The notes beneath the pieces are model-generated. The model was not told the DNA's origin, did not search any database, and saw only the letters and a program-made list of their open reading frames with translations. A stretch of DNA of 48,708 nucleotides. Source: an uncultured Bacteroides sp. Its GTDB lineage: Bacteria; Bacteroidota; Bacteroidia; Bacteroidales; Bacteroidaceae. Shown one piece after another: positions 1 through 9,188 of this stretch. The stretch is taken from the NCBI GenBank assembly GCA_947074275.1, contig CAMTPA010000017.1, positions 1-48,708 on the forward strand, read 5' to 3'. The first letter of the stretch is position 1. The number at the start of each line of letters is the position of its first letter. Position numbers and translations under genes: made by a program.

Positions 1-1
1 T

Positions 2-118
2 TTCTTTGCCTATTGTATGGTCGACCTGTTTTTTCTGGAAGATGAACGTTCGCAGATGGTGGATTACGGACAAGGATATTTTTACGAGAAACCCAAGAGT
101 GATCGGTTGGCAAATTGA
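2..118 (+). CDS. 3' end of an unidentified gene (5' part outside window)
   Basis: A frame open from the left edge encodes 38 residues and ends in TGA at 116-118. The visible tail contains FFLEDERSQMVDYGQGYFYE and ends in RLAN. The amino-acid mix is plausible for a real C-terminus, and the frame lies on the same strand as the antiporter 77 bases downstream. I do not recognise the family from so short a piece. Confidence 0.5.
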   Translation, partial: FFAYCMVDLFFLEDERSQMVDYGQGYFYEKPKSDRLAN

Positions 119-195
119 TGCTCAACCTTTTCACGTTGTGAAGCGTTACTTTTAGCGGTTGTTGCCATTTTTAATAATTACAATATTTCTGCTTT

Positions 196-2256
196 ATGAA
201 TAGTAGCGTGATTTCTTTGATGGTGTTTGTGGTGCTCAGCCTTTTGGTGGGCGTGGTGTTGAAACTGATACTCAAGCGCACTGCCATCCCCTACACCGTA
301 GCACTTTTCATTCTCGGAGTTATTTTTGGTGTGTGCTTCCGTTTCGATGTGATACACGTGCCCCACTATATGGATATTGCGCTCGACTCGGTGAGCAATA
401 TGGATCCCGAAATCATTCTCTACTTCTTTTTACCCATCTTGATATTTGAGGCGGCACTCAACCTCAACATACATACTTTTAAAAAGACTTTTGCCAATGC
501 CAACATACTTGCCATACCCGGGCTGGTGGTGGCTTTGCTGCTCACAGGTGCGTTGGTGATGCTTATCAGCCTCATATATCCCCATTATGCTCAGTGGACG
601 TGGACGGCCGCATTTATGTTTGGCGCACTTATCTCTGCCACCGACCCCGTGGCGGTGGTGGCATTGCTCGAAGAGCTGAAAACAAGCAAAAAATTCTCCA
701 CCCTTGTCGATTCGGAATCGATGCTGAACGATGGAACGGGCATCTTGTTTTTTATGCTATTCTTTGGCCACTTCACCAAAGCAGGCCTGCCTTTTAGTCC
801 GGTGGTCAATTTCATTGTCATCATCTTTGGTGCGGTGGCTGCTGGTGGTATCACGGGTGCGCTCAGTATGTGGCTTGCCAAGCGAACCAGTGGCGATGCG
901 GTGCTGCAAAGCACGGTGATGATTGTGGCTGCTTACATTCTTTTTTACGTAGCAAATAGCGTGTTTCAAGTTTCGGGCGTGATAGCGTTGGTCACTTTCG
1001 GACTTTACATAGCCTATCGAGGCACTACCCAGCTTCGCCCCAAGGTGAATGTTTTTATCCGCAATTTTTGGGAGCTGATGGGCTACATTGCCAATACGCT
1101 GATTTTTATTGTGGTGGGGCTGCTCATCGCTTTGAAGTGCGACCTCTATTGGCGCGACTTAGGCATACTTTTTATGGTTTATGTAGGGGTCAACGTCATT
1201 CGTCTGCTGATGGTTTTCCTTTTCTTCCCTGTGATGCGAAAAATAAACTATGGTTTGAAGGTGCGCGAGGCCATTGTGCTTAGTTGGAGCGGACTGCGTG
1301 GAGCCGTGGGGCTTACGCTGGCTCTGGTAGCGTTTTACACTCCTTCCATTCCAAGCGACATCCGACATCAGATACTTTTTCTCACTGGTGGCATTGTCAC
1401 CCTCACGCTGCTGATAAACGCCACCACAATGGGATGGTTTTTGAAGAAGATGAAGCTTGTTCCCAAATCATCGTCGAAAGAACTGCTGGACTACAATGTG
1501 AAGATGATTTATAGCCAGAAAGCGCAAGAGGCTCTCGCCGAGATGAAAACCAGCGACTTTATGGACGATGTGGATTGGGAAAAACTAAGCACCTATCTGC
1601 CACAACCCGGCGACAACCCCGTGCGACACGAAGATTTACCGCTGGAGTCGGTTGTTTCTACCATTCGCCGAAGATTGATGCAACAACAACTGGCCTACTG
1701 CTCTTATCTATATCAAGAGGGTGTGATAGGCCCCTTTGCGCTCAATGAAATATCCGACTTGGTGGAAGAGCTGGATGATAACGATGGTAAACAAGCTTTT
1801 ACCGCCATGCAGCCTTTCTTTAGCTCATTTGGCGCAAAAAGCGCACGGCAAACCAAACTGATGAACCTCAGCCATTTCTTTGTGAGCTTTTACCGTGAAA
1901 AAATAGAAGAGTATTACGATTTTCTGCGGGGCTTTATATTGGTGCAGCGCGACTCGCTCCGCACCGCTGCCGATTTGAAACAATCGCCCGACCTAAAAGA
2001 AGATGAACTGAAAAGCATAGATGATATTTGTCAAGAGATAAACAGCAACATAGAAGCTGCCAACCGACAGTTTTTGATACTCGAAACCAACTATCCCATA
2101 GCATTCAAGGCGGCAGTAAACCGAAAAGCAAAACGCATGCTGCTAAGCAAAGAACGTATGCTCATCAAGCAAATGTCGGTTTCGGGGATGATAACCGATG
2201 AAGACGAAGATGCGATGCTCGAAGAGGTAGGAAAACAGACGATGCCAAAAGGGTGA
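196..2256 (+). CDS. Na+/H+ (cation/proton) antiporter, CPA1/NhaP type
   Basis: An inner-membrane antiporter of 686 residues that exchanges protons for sodium or other monovalent cations. The first ~420 residues form about a dozen hydrophobic segments and carry the CPA1 signatures: FFLPILIFEAALNL near residue 80, the ion-binding TDPVAVVALLEEL near 148, and SESMLNDGTG near 172. A later SWSGLRGAVGLTLAL segment is also typical. The last ~260 residues are hydrophilic and charged, a large cytoplasmic tail like those that regulate eukaryotic NHE-type exchangers. The start is the first ATG. The transported ion cannot be told from sequence. It is convergent with the GH109 gene. Confidence 0.9.
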   Translation: MNSSVISLMVFVVLSLLVGVVLKLILKRTAIPYTVALFILGVIFGVCFRFDVIHVPHYMDIALDSVSNMDPEIILYFFLPILIFEAALNLNIHTFKKTFANANILAIPGLVVALLLTGALVMLISLIYPHYAQWTWTAAFMFGALISATDPVAVVALLEELKTSKKFSTLVDSESMLNDGTGILFFMLFFGHFTKAGLPFSPVVNFIVIIFGAVAAGGITGALSMWLAKRTSGDAVLQSTVMIVAAYILFYVANSVFQVSGVIALVTFGLYIAYRGTTQLRPKVNVFIRNFWELMGYIANTLIFIVVGLLIALKCDLYWRDLGILFMVYVGVNVIRLLMVFLFFPVMRKINYGLKVREAIVLSWSGLRGAVGLTLALVAFYTPSIPSDIRHQILFLTGGIVTLTLLINATTMGWFLKKMKLVPKSSSKELLDYNVKMIYSQKAQEALAEMKTSDFMDDVDWEKLSTYLPQPGDNPVRHEDLPLESVVSTIRRRLMQQQLAYCSYLYQEGVIGPFALNEISDLVEELDDNDGKQAFTAMQPFFSSFGAKSARQTKLMNLSHFFVSFYREKIEEYYDFLRGFILVQRDSLRTAADLKQSPDLKEDELKSIDDICQEINSNIEAANRQFLILETNYPIAFKAAVNRKAKRMLLSKERMLIKQMSVSGMITDEDEDAMLEEVGKQTMPKG

Positions 2257-2278
2257 AAAAGCTTCGCTCTCTCACCCT
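2250..2278 (+). terminator. possible hairpin terminator overlapping the antiporter stop
   Basis: AGGGTGA at 2250-2256 pairs perfectly with TCACCCT at 2272-2278, and the 15-base loop can form an inner AGC/GCT stem. It sits between two convergent genes. It is followed only by a pyrimidine-rich stretch with no clean T-run, so intrinsic termination is uncertain. Confidence 0.4.
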
Positions 2279-2301
2279 CTTCCTATATTGTAGATGCAAC
2301 C

Positions 2302-3840
2302 TTATTGTTGCGCCCACTCTTTAGCACCTCTTTCTTTCAGTTTAGCGGTAAATGCTTCAGCTTTGGCCATTGCTTCGGCTTCATCTTCGGGCGAAGCATA
2401 AGCGTGTTGATAGCCTTGCACCTTGTTCCAATCGCCACGTGTGAAATCGGGGAAAGCAACAGCCGCACAATTGTTGTCCATCGACAGTTCGCCAAGTTCT
2501 GCCAAGCAGCACCACTCGGCCAAGTCGTACACATCCATATCGAGTGGCAACCCGTTTTGCAAACAATATACCAAGCGCGCGTCCATAATAAAGTCCATAC
2601 CGCCGTGTCCACCTACTTTCTTCGCCATTTCGCCATATTTAATCAGGATAGGATGACGATATTTCTCAACCAAAGCATCCATATCTTCTTTCGCCAAAAA
2701 GCGGTGTGAATCTAAGTTGTCCAACACCGGCTTCACTCCGGCAGCATTCATCTGAGCCGCATCCAGCGCATAGCCCTGTGTGGGATATTTGTTGGCAAAG
2801 CCTTTTGTTCCGGTGAGCTGAAACAAACGATTGTAGGGTTGTGGTGTCATCACGTTGTGTTGAATCTCGATAACCTTTCCGTTTTCGGTGCGGATAAGTG
2901 TGGTGGTGTGGTCGCCGTTGCGAAAGTTTTCGCATACCTCGCCCGTACGCTCTTCTACCAGCTGCTTTCCTACTACCGACTTGGTATCCATAGCCACCAA
3001 AGTTTTCATGCGGTCGCCGCGGTGAATGTCGAGACACTGAGCTACGGGACCCAAACCGTGTGTGGCATACACATCGCCACGGTGCTTCATATTGTAGTCT
3101 AAACGCCAGCCCAATTTGTCGTTCTCATCTTTCTTCCAGTAATGATCCCAGTAAGGCTCTAAGTTGTGAATGTAGGCTCCCTGCGCACGAATCACATCGC
3201 CAAACACACCTTGTTGAGCCATATTGAGCGTGTTCATCTCGTACCAGTCGTAACAGCAATTTTCTAAGATAAAACAATGCTTGCGTGTTTTTTCGCTCAA
3301 ATCTACAAGTGCCCAGCACTCCTTCAAGTCCATAGCCGAAGGTACCTCAATGGCCACGTGCTTGCCTGTTTTCATAGCCAATTCTGCCACAGGAAAATGG
3401 TGAAACCAATCGGTAGCGATATATACAAGGTCGATGTCATTCCGCATACAAAGCTCTTCGTAGCCTTTTTCGCCACTATATACCTCAGCTTTGGGCATCG
3501 AAGCCTCTTTCAAGTATTTTTGGCATTTTTCGGCTGCTTCTTGGTTGTAGTCGCACAATGCCACTACCTCCACACCGGGGATGTGGGTGAAGCGTTTCAC
3601 CGCACCTGGGCCTCGCATACCCAAGCCTACAAACCCCACCCGAACGGCCTCTAATTTGGGTGCAGTCAGTCCAATCACGCTTTCTTGCCCCGGCGCACGT
3701 TGAGGTTCATCTATTACAATTGTTCCCTCTTGCCACGTCCATTGTGTTCCTTTGTCCGAAGTTTGCTTTTGTGAGCTTGTGCAGCAGGCCGATACCAGCA
3801 AGCACAATGCCAAGCCTACTACATAACTTAATCTTTTCAT
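2302..3840 (-). CDS. Gfo/Idh/MocA-family protein, probable GH109 glycosidase lipoprotein
   Basis: A 512-residue probable lipoprotein (signal peptide ending LLVSAC, Cys19) with an NAD-binding Rossmann fold. The dinucleotide loop is GFVGLGMRG near residue 63. HVAIEVPSAMDLKECW and ENCCYDWYE are the motifs expected of GH109 enzymes. These cleave terminal alpha-N-acetylgalactosamine by an NAD-dependent oxidation/elimination mechanism; substrate choice here is inferred from family. I chose the ATG at 3838-3840 because it begins a canonical signal peptide; an in-frame ATG 10 codons upstream would place charged residues before it. A long leader with a striking hairpin precedes it. Confidence 0.88.
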   Translation of the reverse strand: MKRLSYVVGLALCLLVSACCTSSQKQTSDKGTQWTWQEGTIVIDEPQRAPGQESVIGLTAPKLEAVRVGFVGLGMRGPGAVKRFTHIPGVEVVALCDYNQEAAEKCQKYLKEASMPKAEVYSGEKGYEELCMRNDIDLVYIATDWFHHFPVAELAMKTGKHVAIEVPSAMDLKECWALVDLSEKTRKHCFILENCCYDWYEMNTLNMAQQGVFGDVIRAQGAYIHNLEPYWDHYWKKDENDKLGWRLDYNMKHRGDVYATHGLGPVAQCLDIHRGDRMKTLVAMDTKSVVGKQLVEERTGEVCENFRNGDHTTTLIRTENGKVIEIQHNVMTPQPYNRLFQLTGTKGFANKYPTQGYALDAAQMNAAGVKPVLDNLDSHRFLAKEDMDALVEKYRHPILIKYGEMAKKVGGHGGMDFIMDARLVYCLQNGLPLDMDVYDLAEWCCLAELGELSMDNNCAAVAFPDFTRGDWNKVQGYQHAYASPEDEAEAMAKAEAFTAKLKERGAKEWAQQ

Positions 3841-3930
3841 AATAGTAATCTCTGTTTTATAGTTATACATTTAGTTTTAATCATCAATTTATCACAGACG
3901 CGAAAAACACATCTTCGTAATCTTAAAACC

Positions 3931-3967
3931 GGCAGAATTCAGTTGCATTTGCAAATTGAATTCTGCC
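3931..3967 (-). repeat. perfect inverted repeat in the GH109 leader (possible attenuator)
   Basis: GGCAGAATTCA (3931-3941) and TGAATTCTGCC (3957-3967) are an exact 11-bp inverted repeat. The 15-base interval contains a further TTGC/GCAA stem. Read on the minus strand the hairpin is followed by GGTTTTAAG, a short T-run. It lies between the putative promoter at 4014-4021 and the start codon at 3840, so it would be transcribed as part of the 5' leader. Confidence 0.6.
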
Positions 3968-4013
3968 TGTTTAAAGACTACCTCGTTAGCAATTCCATTT
4001 ATTAGATATGCCA

Positions 4014-4021
4014 CAAATATA
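4014..4021 (-). promoter_or_regulatory. candidate -7 promoter element for the GH109 gene
   Basis: On the minus strand this reads TATATTTG, a perfect match to the Bacteroidota TAnnTTTG element. No TTTG is found at the usual 19-21 base distance upstream. It would give a leader of about 170 bases containing the hairpin at 3931-3967. Confidence 0.45.
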
Positions 4022-4229
4022 AGCAACTATTGTCAACTGTAAAACGGGTAGATTATCGGATGCTTACATTATTTTCTATTTTGATTTTCTGCCCTCCTTT
4101 TACTCCCTTCTCAAACCAATCATAAACTATGCAGTATGCCTTCTTTTAAAAGGGAGGCATTTTTCTTGTATCTATCAATCTTTTCTAACTTCTAAGTTGT
4201 TATTTCAATAGAGTTTTAACACATCATTA

Positions 4230-6368
4230 TTGCAAGATACAATGATACAAATAAAGCAACTGAAATGGGGATTGCTGGCATTGCTGATGATGGGGGAGGT
4301 GCTTTGCGCCCAATCCTCTGCAACCGATGCCGACAAATTGATAAATGGATTGATGCAGCAAATGACGCTGGATGAAAAAATAGGGCAACTCAACTTGATG
4401 TCTGCTACCGACAGTGCGCTGCCAGCTGCTGTGCAGGCTGGTGGGGTAGGTGGTTTGTGTGGAATGACGCAGCTCGACGAGATACGGGCGATGCAGCAAA
4501 TGGCTGTGCGCCAAAGCCGATTGGGTATTCCGTTGCTGTTTGGTGTGGATGCTACTCATGGCTATCAAACGGTGTTTCCCATTCCGCTTGCTCTCTCTTG
4601 TACGTGGGATTTGAACTCCATAGAGCAAGCGATGCAAGTGTTTGCTGCCGAGGCAAGTGCCGACGGGGTGAACTGGTTGTTTGCTCCGATGCTCAACGTG
4701 CTACCCACGCCTTATCAGAGCAACGTGGGCAATGGCTTGGGCGAGAATCCTTATTTGGCTGGAATGATTGCGCAACGTATGGTGTGGGGTTTGCAGGGTA
4801 AGCAAAATCCGCTGAGTAGTGTCAATCAAGTGATGGCCTGTGCCAAATACTTAGCTCAAAGCAATGTAGATACAGATAGTTTGAGCCAACAAACACTTTT
4901 CAATGATTATCTACCTCCTTTTCTTGCTGCTGTGCAAGCGGGTGTGAGTAGTGCAATGTCTGTTTCGCCCGATAAATGGCTGCTGACCGATATTTTTCGC
5001 AATAGATGGGGCTTTCAAGGCTTGATGGTGTGGAGTGGGGAAGCGGATGCTCGTGAGATGATGAATGCAGGTGCAGATGCGGCGATAAACAAGACCGACT
5101 TCATTGCCTCTGTAAGGCAAGCGATAGAAAGTGGAGCTTTGTCGGTGCAGCAGATAGATAGTGCTTGCCGAAGGGTGTTGGCAGCTAAATATGAGTTGGG
5201 ATTGTTTGCCGACCCTTTCAAATACTGCAACAAGAATCGTCCACAGCGCGATATAAATACTTCGGGCAATCAGAAGAGTGCTCAACGCATAGCAGCAGAG
5301 AGCTTTGTGCTTTTGAAGAACGATGTACCCACCAATCCGCAGGACGAGGTGAAATACACCAATCCTTTGCTGCCCCTACCACCACAAGCTACCGTGGCGG
5401 TGATTGGCCCGATGGGGAACACACAAGCCGAGATGTTGGGTGGGTGGTGTTCGGCTGCAACGCCCAGCAACACCGCTTCGCTGATGGAGGGGCTGGAGGT
5501 GCTCAGTGAGCAGATGAACAATATGATGCTCGACCAAGTGAATGAGCCGTGGTATATCCCATTGGCCACTCACGGCACAGATATAAAACTGCTCTATGCG
5601 CAAGGGTGCAGCTTTGAGGGCGAGGTGGATGATGGAATGCTCGATGAGGCTCTTCAAATAGCAACCAAAGCCGACTACATTGTGGCGGCACTTGGCGAAC
5701 CTGCTGCGATGGGTGGCCAAACAGTGACAAGCTTGGGGCTTCCTGCCGTGCAGCAAGATTTACTGAAAGCTCTTGTGGCGACTGGCAAGCCTGTGGTGTT
5801 GGTGCTTTTCACCACTCGTCCTATGGCTCTCGACTGGGAAGCTGCCAATGTGCCTGCCATACTCAATGTATGGTTTGGTGGTAGCGAAGCCGCTTATGCC
5901 ATTGGTAGTGTATTGTTTGGCAGATACGTGCCCAACGGAAAGTTGACGATGAGCTTTCCGAGTGCACTTTCCGAAACCCCTCTTTATCCTTTTGGTTATG
6001 GACTCTCCTACACCCACTTTTCGTATAGCAATATGCAAATCAATGCTACCACGATGAGCCCTACTGATGAACTTTGTGTTTCGATGATGGTCACCAATAT
6101 GGGTACTTATCCAGGCACGGAGGTTGTGCAGTTTTACATTCAAAACACCGATGGTAGCAATCCCACCTATGGCAAGCGGTTGCAAGGTTGGCAGAAGATA
6201 CGCCTCGACCCCGGTGCGAGCGATGTTGTCACATTTACCATCTCATTGGAGAATCTGAAGTGTTATGACGAGGCACTCAACTACGTGGCACGCACGGGTG
6301 TGTATCAAGCGCAGATAGGCAAAAACAGCCGCGATGTGCAGAGTGTCACATTCACGGCTGTTCGTTAG
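4230..6368 (+). CDS. GH3-family protein, secreted, apparently catalytically dead
   Basis: A 712-residue protein with a signal peptide and the full GH3 layout: an N-terminal barrel from about residue 40 (MTLDEKIGQLNL, LGIPLLFGVDATHGYQTVFP), a C-terminal sandwich domain and a fibronectin-III-like tail (LYPFGYGLSYTHF). Residues that make a GH3 enzyme work are missing. The nucleophile motif VVSDWGA is here MVWSGEA, which puts Ser269 where Asp is expected. AKHF is AKYL (Lys206-Tyr207). The substrate-site DPRWGR is replaced by TPYQSN. The frame is intact and full length, so this looks like a conserved pseudoenzyme or binding protein, not a decayed gene. ATG 4242 is an alternative start. Confidence 0.85.
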   Translation: MQDTMIQIKQLKWGLLALLMMGEVLCAQSSATDADKLINGLMQQMTLDEKIGQLNLMSATDSALPAAVQAGGVGGLCGMTQLDEIRAMQQMAVRQSRLGIPLLFGVDATHGYQTVFPIPLALSCTWDLNSIEQAMQVFAAEASADGVNWLFAPMLNVLPTPYQSNVGNGLGENPYLAGMIAQRMVWGLQGKQNPLSSVNQVMACAKYLAQSNVDTDSLSQQTLFNDYLPPFLAAVQAGVSSAMSVSPDKWLLTDIFRNRWGFQGLMVWSGEADAREMMNAGADAAINKTDFIASVRQAIESGALSVQQIDSACRRVLAAKYELGLFADPFKYCNKNRPQRDINTSGNQKSAQRIAAESFVLLKNDVPTNPQDEVKYTNPLLPLPPQATVAVIGPMGNTQAEMLGGWCSAATPSNTASLMEGLEVLSEQMNNMMLDQVNEPWYIPLATHGTDIKLLYAQGCSFEGEVDDGMLDEALQIATKADYIVAALGEPAAMGGQTVTSLGLPAVQQDLLKALVATGKPVVLVLFTTRPMALDWEAANVPAILNVWFGGSEAAYAIGSVLFGRYVPNGKLTMSFPSALSETPLYPFGYGLSYTHFSYSNMQINATTMSPTDELCVSMMVTNMGTYPGTEVVQFYIQNTDGSNPTYGKRLQGWQKIRLDPGASDVVTFTISLENLKCYDEALNYVARTGVYQAQIGKNSRDVQSVTFTAVR

Positions 6369-6387
6369 CTATATGGTGGTGGATGGT

Positions 6388-8922
6388 TTAGTTGCTGCTG
6401 CCACCACCTTCACTGCCTTCGCTTTTCACGTCGTCGTTGTGTATGGTGCGCGATGCTTTCTTCACACTTGCTTTCAGTTCGCCAATGCGATAACTGATAC
6501 TTGCTCCATAACGCATTCTCGAATATTTATTGTCAAGGGTGTTTCTGAATCCCTCGCCATCAACAGTTTGTTTGTAGTGCATATACTTATTGATGAAGTT
6601 GGAAGCGAAGATGCTTGCCGTCAATCGCTTCTCTTTCAAGAACGATTTGTTGATACTGATTTGATAATTGTAAAAGCTGCTTCCTTTGCCTTGCAGATTG
6701 ATGGTAGGAGTAGCTCCCATCACATTGAGAGTGGCTCGTATGTCATACGGAAGTGTCTGCTGAATACCACCGTATGCAAAGATTGACCAACCGCTGTTTT
6801 TCAGATTCTGGGCGGGGCTTCTCAATTCCGAATAGTTGAGATTGAAGTTGACGTATATACGTGTTTTGGGCGAAGCGTTCCAATTCACATATCCATCCAA
6901 TCCAGCCACCTTGCTTTTGCCAATGTTTTCGTAGGTAGAAAACAAAAACTCGTGACCTGCCACTTCGTTGTTTAGTTCGGGCACTATTTCGCCTGTCTTC
7001 ACCAAGCGCGACACTTGCTGAATGCCGTTGTTGTTGAACGAATAGCGAAGTGAAAAATTCATATTAAACTTTTGTGTGAAGTTGCTATAACTCAAGGTCA
7101 CAGCGTGGCTTTTTTCACTTTCCAAGTCGGGATTTCCTTTCGATATGCTTGTAGGGTTAGCATCGTTCACATAAGGGTTTAGATACCATATTCCCGGTCG
7201 CCATATTCGCATATTGTAGCCTAAGCGCAAGTTTGACATATCGTTGAGCTTGTAGCCAACGGTGGCGGATGGCACCACGTCGTTGAAATTTACTTTGAAG
7301 TCCTCGCCCTTTCCTACCAAAAACTTCACGTGTTGCATTGTGTGCTCGTAGCGCACACCTGCTTTTCCCGAAAACTGGTTCACCTTGACCGAATAGCCCA
7401 AGTAGGCTGCCAATATATCGTTGAGGTGCTTGTAGTGGCTGCTTCGGTCTAAGTCGAGGTTGTATGCTCCCGTAGCAGTTTGTTCGTATCTCCAGTCTTC
7501 GCTGGTGTTGTTTCGTAAGATGTATTTCGCCCCTCCCTCTATGGTGTTGTTTTTGCCTATTGGGGTAGTGTAGTCTGCCTGCACTGTTTGCTCTATGGTC
7601 TTTTGTTTTCCGTCCAATTGCAGGTTGTTCAGTTGCAACAGCTCTTCCCATTGTGGCGATAACTCCTGCGGTGTATAATTGTAGTTGGTATATCCATCGG
7701 TGTTGCTGGGGCGTGCATTCACGTTGTACGAAAGGGTGAACATCCGCTCTTTGTTGCGCGACGAGACACGTTGATAATCAAGGTTTCCTCTTATCGAATA
7801 CCATCCGTTTTTGTTTCTGCTCTCCGAGCCATAACGATAATCGTAGCTACTTTCGGTCAATGGCACATCAGCCATCCAAAATTGGTTCTCTCCGTTGGAG
7901 TTGTTGTTTCCGCCAAACACACCAGCCGAAAGTGTGATGAGCCGCAATGTGTCAATTTCATAACTCGCCTCTACGTTGCCCCACTGAAAGGTATTCTTGT
8001 TTTTCAGATAGCCTTGCATTCCTATCTCTTTCTCCACATTTCCGTTTTCATCGATGTTTTCGCGCAGGTTGTTTATAAAAGATTTGGGTTGTTTTACGCT
8101 GTTCAAGCTGTAGTTCACCGTAAATGTGAGTTTGTTTTTCTTGATGGTGGCATACACGCTTCCGCCTCCACCGTTGTTGCCTCCGTTGGCACTAAATGTA
8201 GCGGTGTAGCCCTCGAATCCGCCGCCAATGGTGACGATGTTGAGAATGCCACCAATACCTTCTGCATCATATTTAGCTCCGGGGTTGGTAATCACCTCAA
8301 TGTGCTTGATGGAGTTGGCTGGAATACTTTTCAGCACCTCCGTTGGGTTATCGCTCATCATGTTGTTGGGCCTTCCATTCACGTGTACTTTGAAGCTGCT
8401 ACTACCGTTCACCTTGATGTTGTCTTCGCCATCTACGGTCACCATCGGCACCTTTTTCAGCATCTCAAGCAGCGAGTTGGTTTGCGAGTCGGGGTCGTCT
8501 TGTATGTTGTATTCTATCTTGTCGAGGTCTACCTTCACCAACGGTTTTTGCGCTACAATCTCCACTGCGCCCAGTTCGTTGGTGGCCTCTGCGCTATACA
8601 GTGTGCCTAAGTCTACCACCTTTTCTGTGGCCAAACTAAAATGGCGTACCACGGGCGATTTACCTATCGAAGTGATGTGAATAGTATATTCGCCCGAAGC
8701 GGTGGCGAAGCTTTCGTTGAAGCCTCCATTCATATCGGTCACGGCCATTTTCACCGCTTTGTCGGGGTTGTTTTTTGTCGCTATTTTTATGGTAGCGTAG
8801 GGTTCGGCCTCTTGGGTCAGTGAGTCTACAAGCATTCCCTTCACGGTGTATGTGGTGTTTTGTCCCAATACTCCCAATGCGAAAAAAGCGAAGAGTGATA
8901 AAAGTAACAATCTGTTTTTCAT
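6388..8922 (-). CDS. TonB-dependent receptor-like outer-membrane beta-barrel protein
   Basis: An outer-membrane protein of 844 residues. After a signal peptide (cleavage near ALGVLGQ, residue 21) comes a carboxypeptidase-regulatory-like beta-sandwich at about residues 27-110. A plug-like domain at about 125-230 contains VKVHVNG-type strands and IEVITNPGAKYDAEGIGGIL, followed by a long barrel with alternating aromatic strands. This layout fits the 'outer membrane beta-barrel family protein' group related to SusC/TonB receptors. No SusD partner is adjacent, so the cargo is unknown. The C-terminus is an acidic and glycine-rich tail instead of the usual terminal aromatic. Confidence 0.85.
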   Translation of the reverse strand: MKNRLLLLSLFAFFALGVLGQNTTYTVKGMLVDSLTQEAEPYATIKIATKNNPDKAVKMAVTDMNGGFNESFATASGEYTIHITSIGKSPVVRHFSLATEKVVDLGTLYSAEATNELGAVEIVAQKPLVKVDLDKIEYNIQDDPDSQTNSLLEMLKKVPMVTVDGEDNIKVNGSSSFKVHVNGRPNNMMSDNPTEVLKSIPANSIKHIEVITNPGAKYDAEGIGGILNIVTIGGGFEGYTATFSANGGNNGGGGSVYATIKKNKLTFTVNYSLNSVKQPKSFINNLRENIDENGNVEKEIGMQGYLKNKNTFQWGNVEASYEIDTLRLITLSAGVFGGNNNSNGENQFWMADVPLTESSYDYRYGSESRNKNGWYSIRGNLDYQRVSSRNKERMFTLSYNVNARPSNTDGYTNYNYTPQELSPQWEELLQLNNLQLDGKQKTIEQTVQADYTTPIGKNNTIEGGAKYILRNNTSEDWRYEQTATGAYNLDLDRSSHYKHLNDILAAYLGYSVKVNQFSGKAGVRYEHTMQHVKFLVGKGEDFKVNFNDVVPSATVGYKLNDMSNLRLGYNMRIWRPGIWYLNPYVNDANPTSISKGNPDLESEKSHAVTLSYSNFTQKFNMNFSLRYSFNNNGIQQVSRLVKTGEIVPELNNEVAGHEFLFSTYENIGKSKVAGLDGYVNWNASPKTRIYVNFNLNYSELRSPAQNLKNSGWSIFAYGGIQQTLPYDIRATLNVMGATPTINLQGKGSSFYNYQISINKSFLKEKRLTASIFASNFINKYMHYKQTVDGEGFRNTLDNKYSRMRYGASISYRIGELKASVKKASRTIHNDDVKSEGSEGGGSSN

Positions 8923-9072
8923 AATTCCAATACCTTTTTTTTATCTGAACTTTTATGATTTATCCCGTTAGACGTTCGGTTGGTATAGATAATTGCAGAT
9001 AGTACGCTGATTTAGTTAATGTTAACATAGAAGAGGCGTGCAGTGAAAAAAGGTATAGAAAGCTGTTTTGGT

Positions 9073-9160
9073 GGCAAGCCCTATCTACCGACCTGGCAAG
9101 GCCTACCTACCAAGCTGGAAAGGCCTACCTACCGAACGGAGAAGGCCTATCTACCAAATG
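9073..9160. repeat. tandem array of four 22-bp repeats (family A, locus 1)
   Basis: Four direct units begin at 9073, 9095, 9117 and 9139, exactly 22 bases apart. Each carries the core (A)AGGCCTAYCTACC, with the first slightly diverged (AAGCCCTATCTACC), followed by a 5-6 base variable tail. The array lies 3' of the DUF4010 gene and upstream of the TonB-receptor-like gene. The same core recurs at 26018-26097 and 33012-33097. Confidence 0.85.
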
Positions 9161-9188
9161 GGCTGTGTAGAGAGAGTAAACAGGGTGT

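Larger units (their letters stand above)
3841..4229. other. 389-base divergent intergenic region
   Basis: No gene is seen. It separates the GH109 gene (minus) from the GH3-like gene (plus) and holds a minus-strand promoter -7 candidate and a strong inverted repeat, annotated separately. The right half is A+T-rich with homopolymer tracts. No convincing plus-strand TAnnTTTG box was found. Confidence 0.6.

Noticed and set aside
3931-3967. Inverted repeat as the end of a mobile element or an invertible promoter
   Set aside because: There is only one pair of arms around a 15-base loop, with no second copy, target duplication or recombinase nearby. A leader hairpin is simpler.
6375-6408. GGTGGTGG/CCACCACC inverted repeat as a terminator between convergent genes
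   Set aside because: The right arm encodes the glycine/serine-rich end of the barrel protein and there is no T-run. It is better explained as codon repetition.
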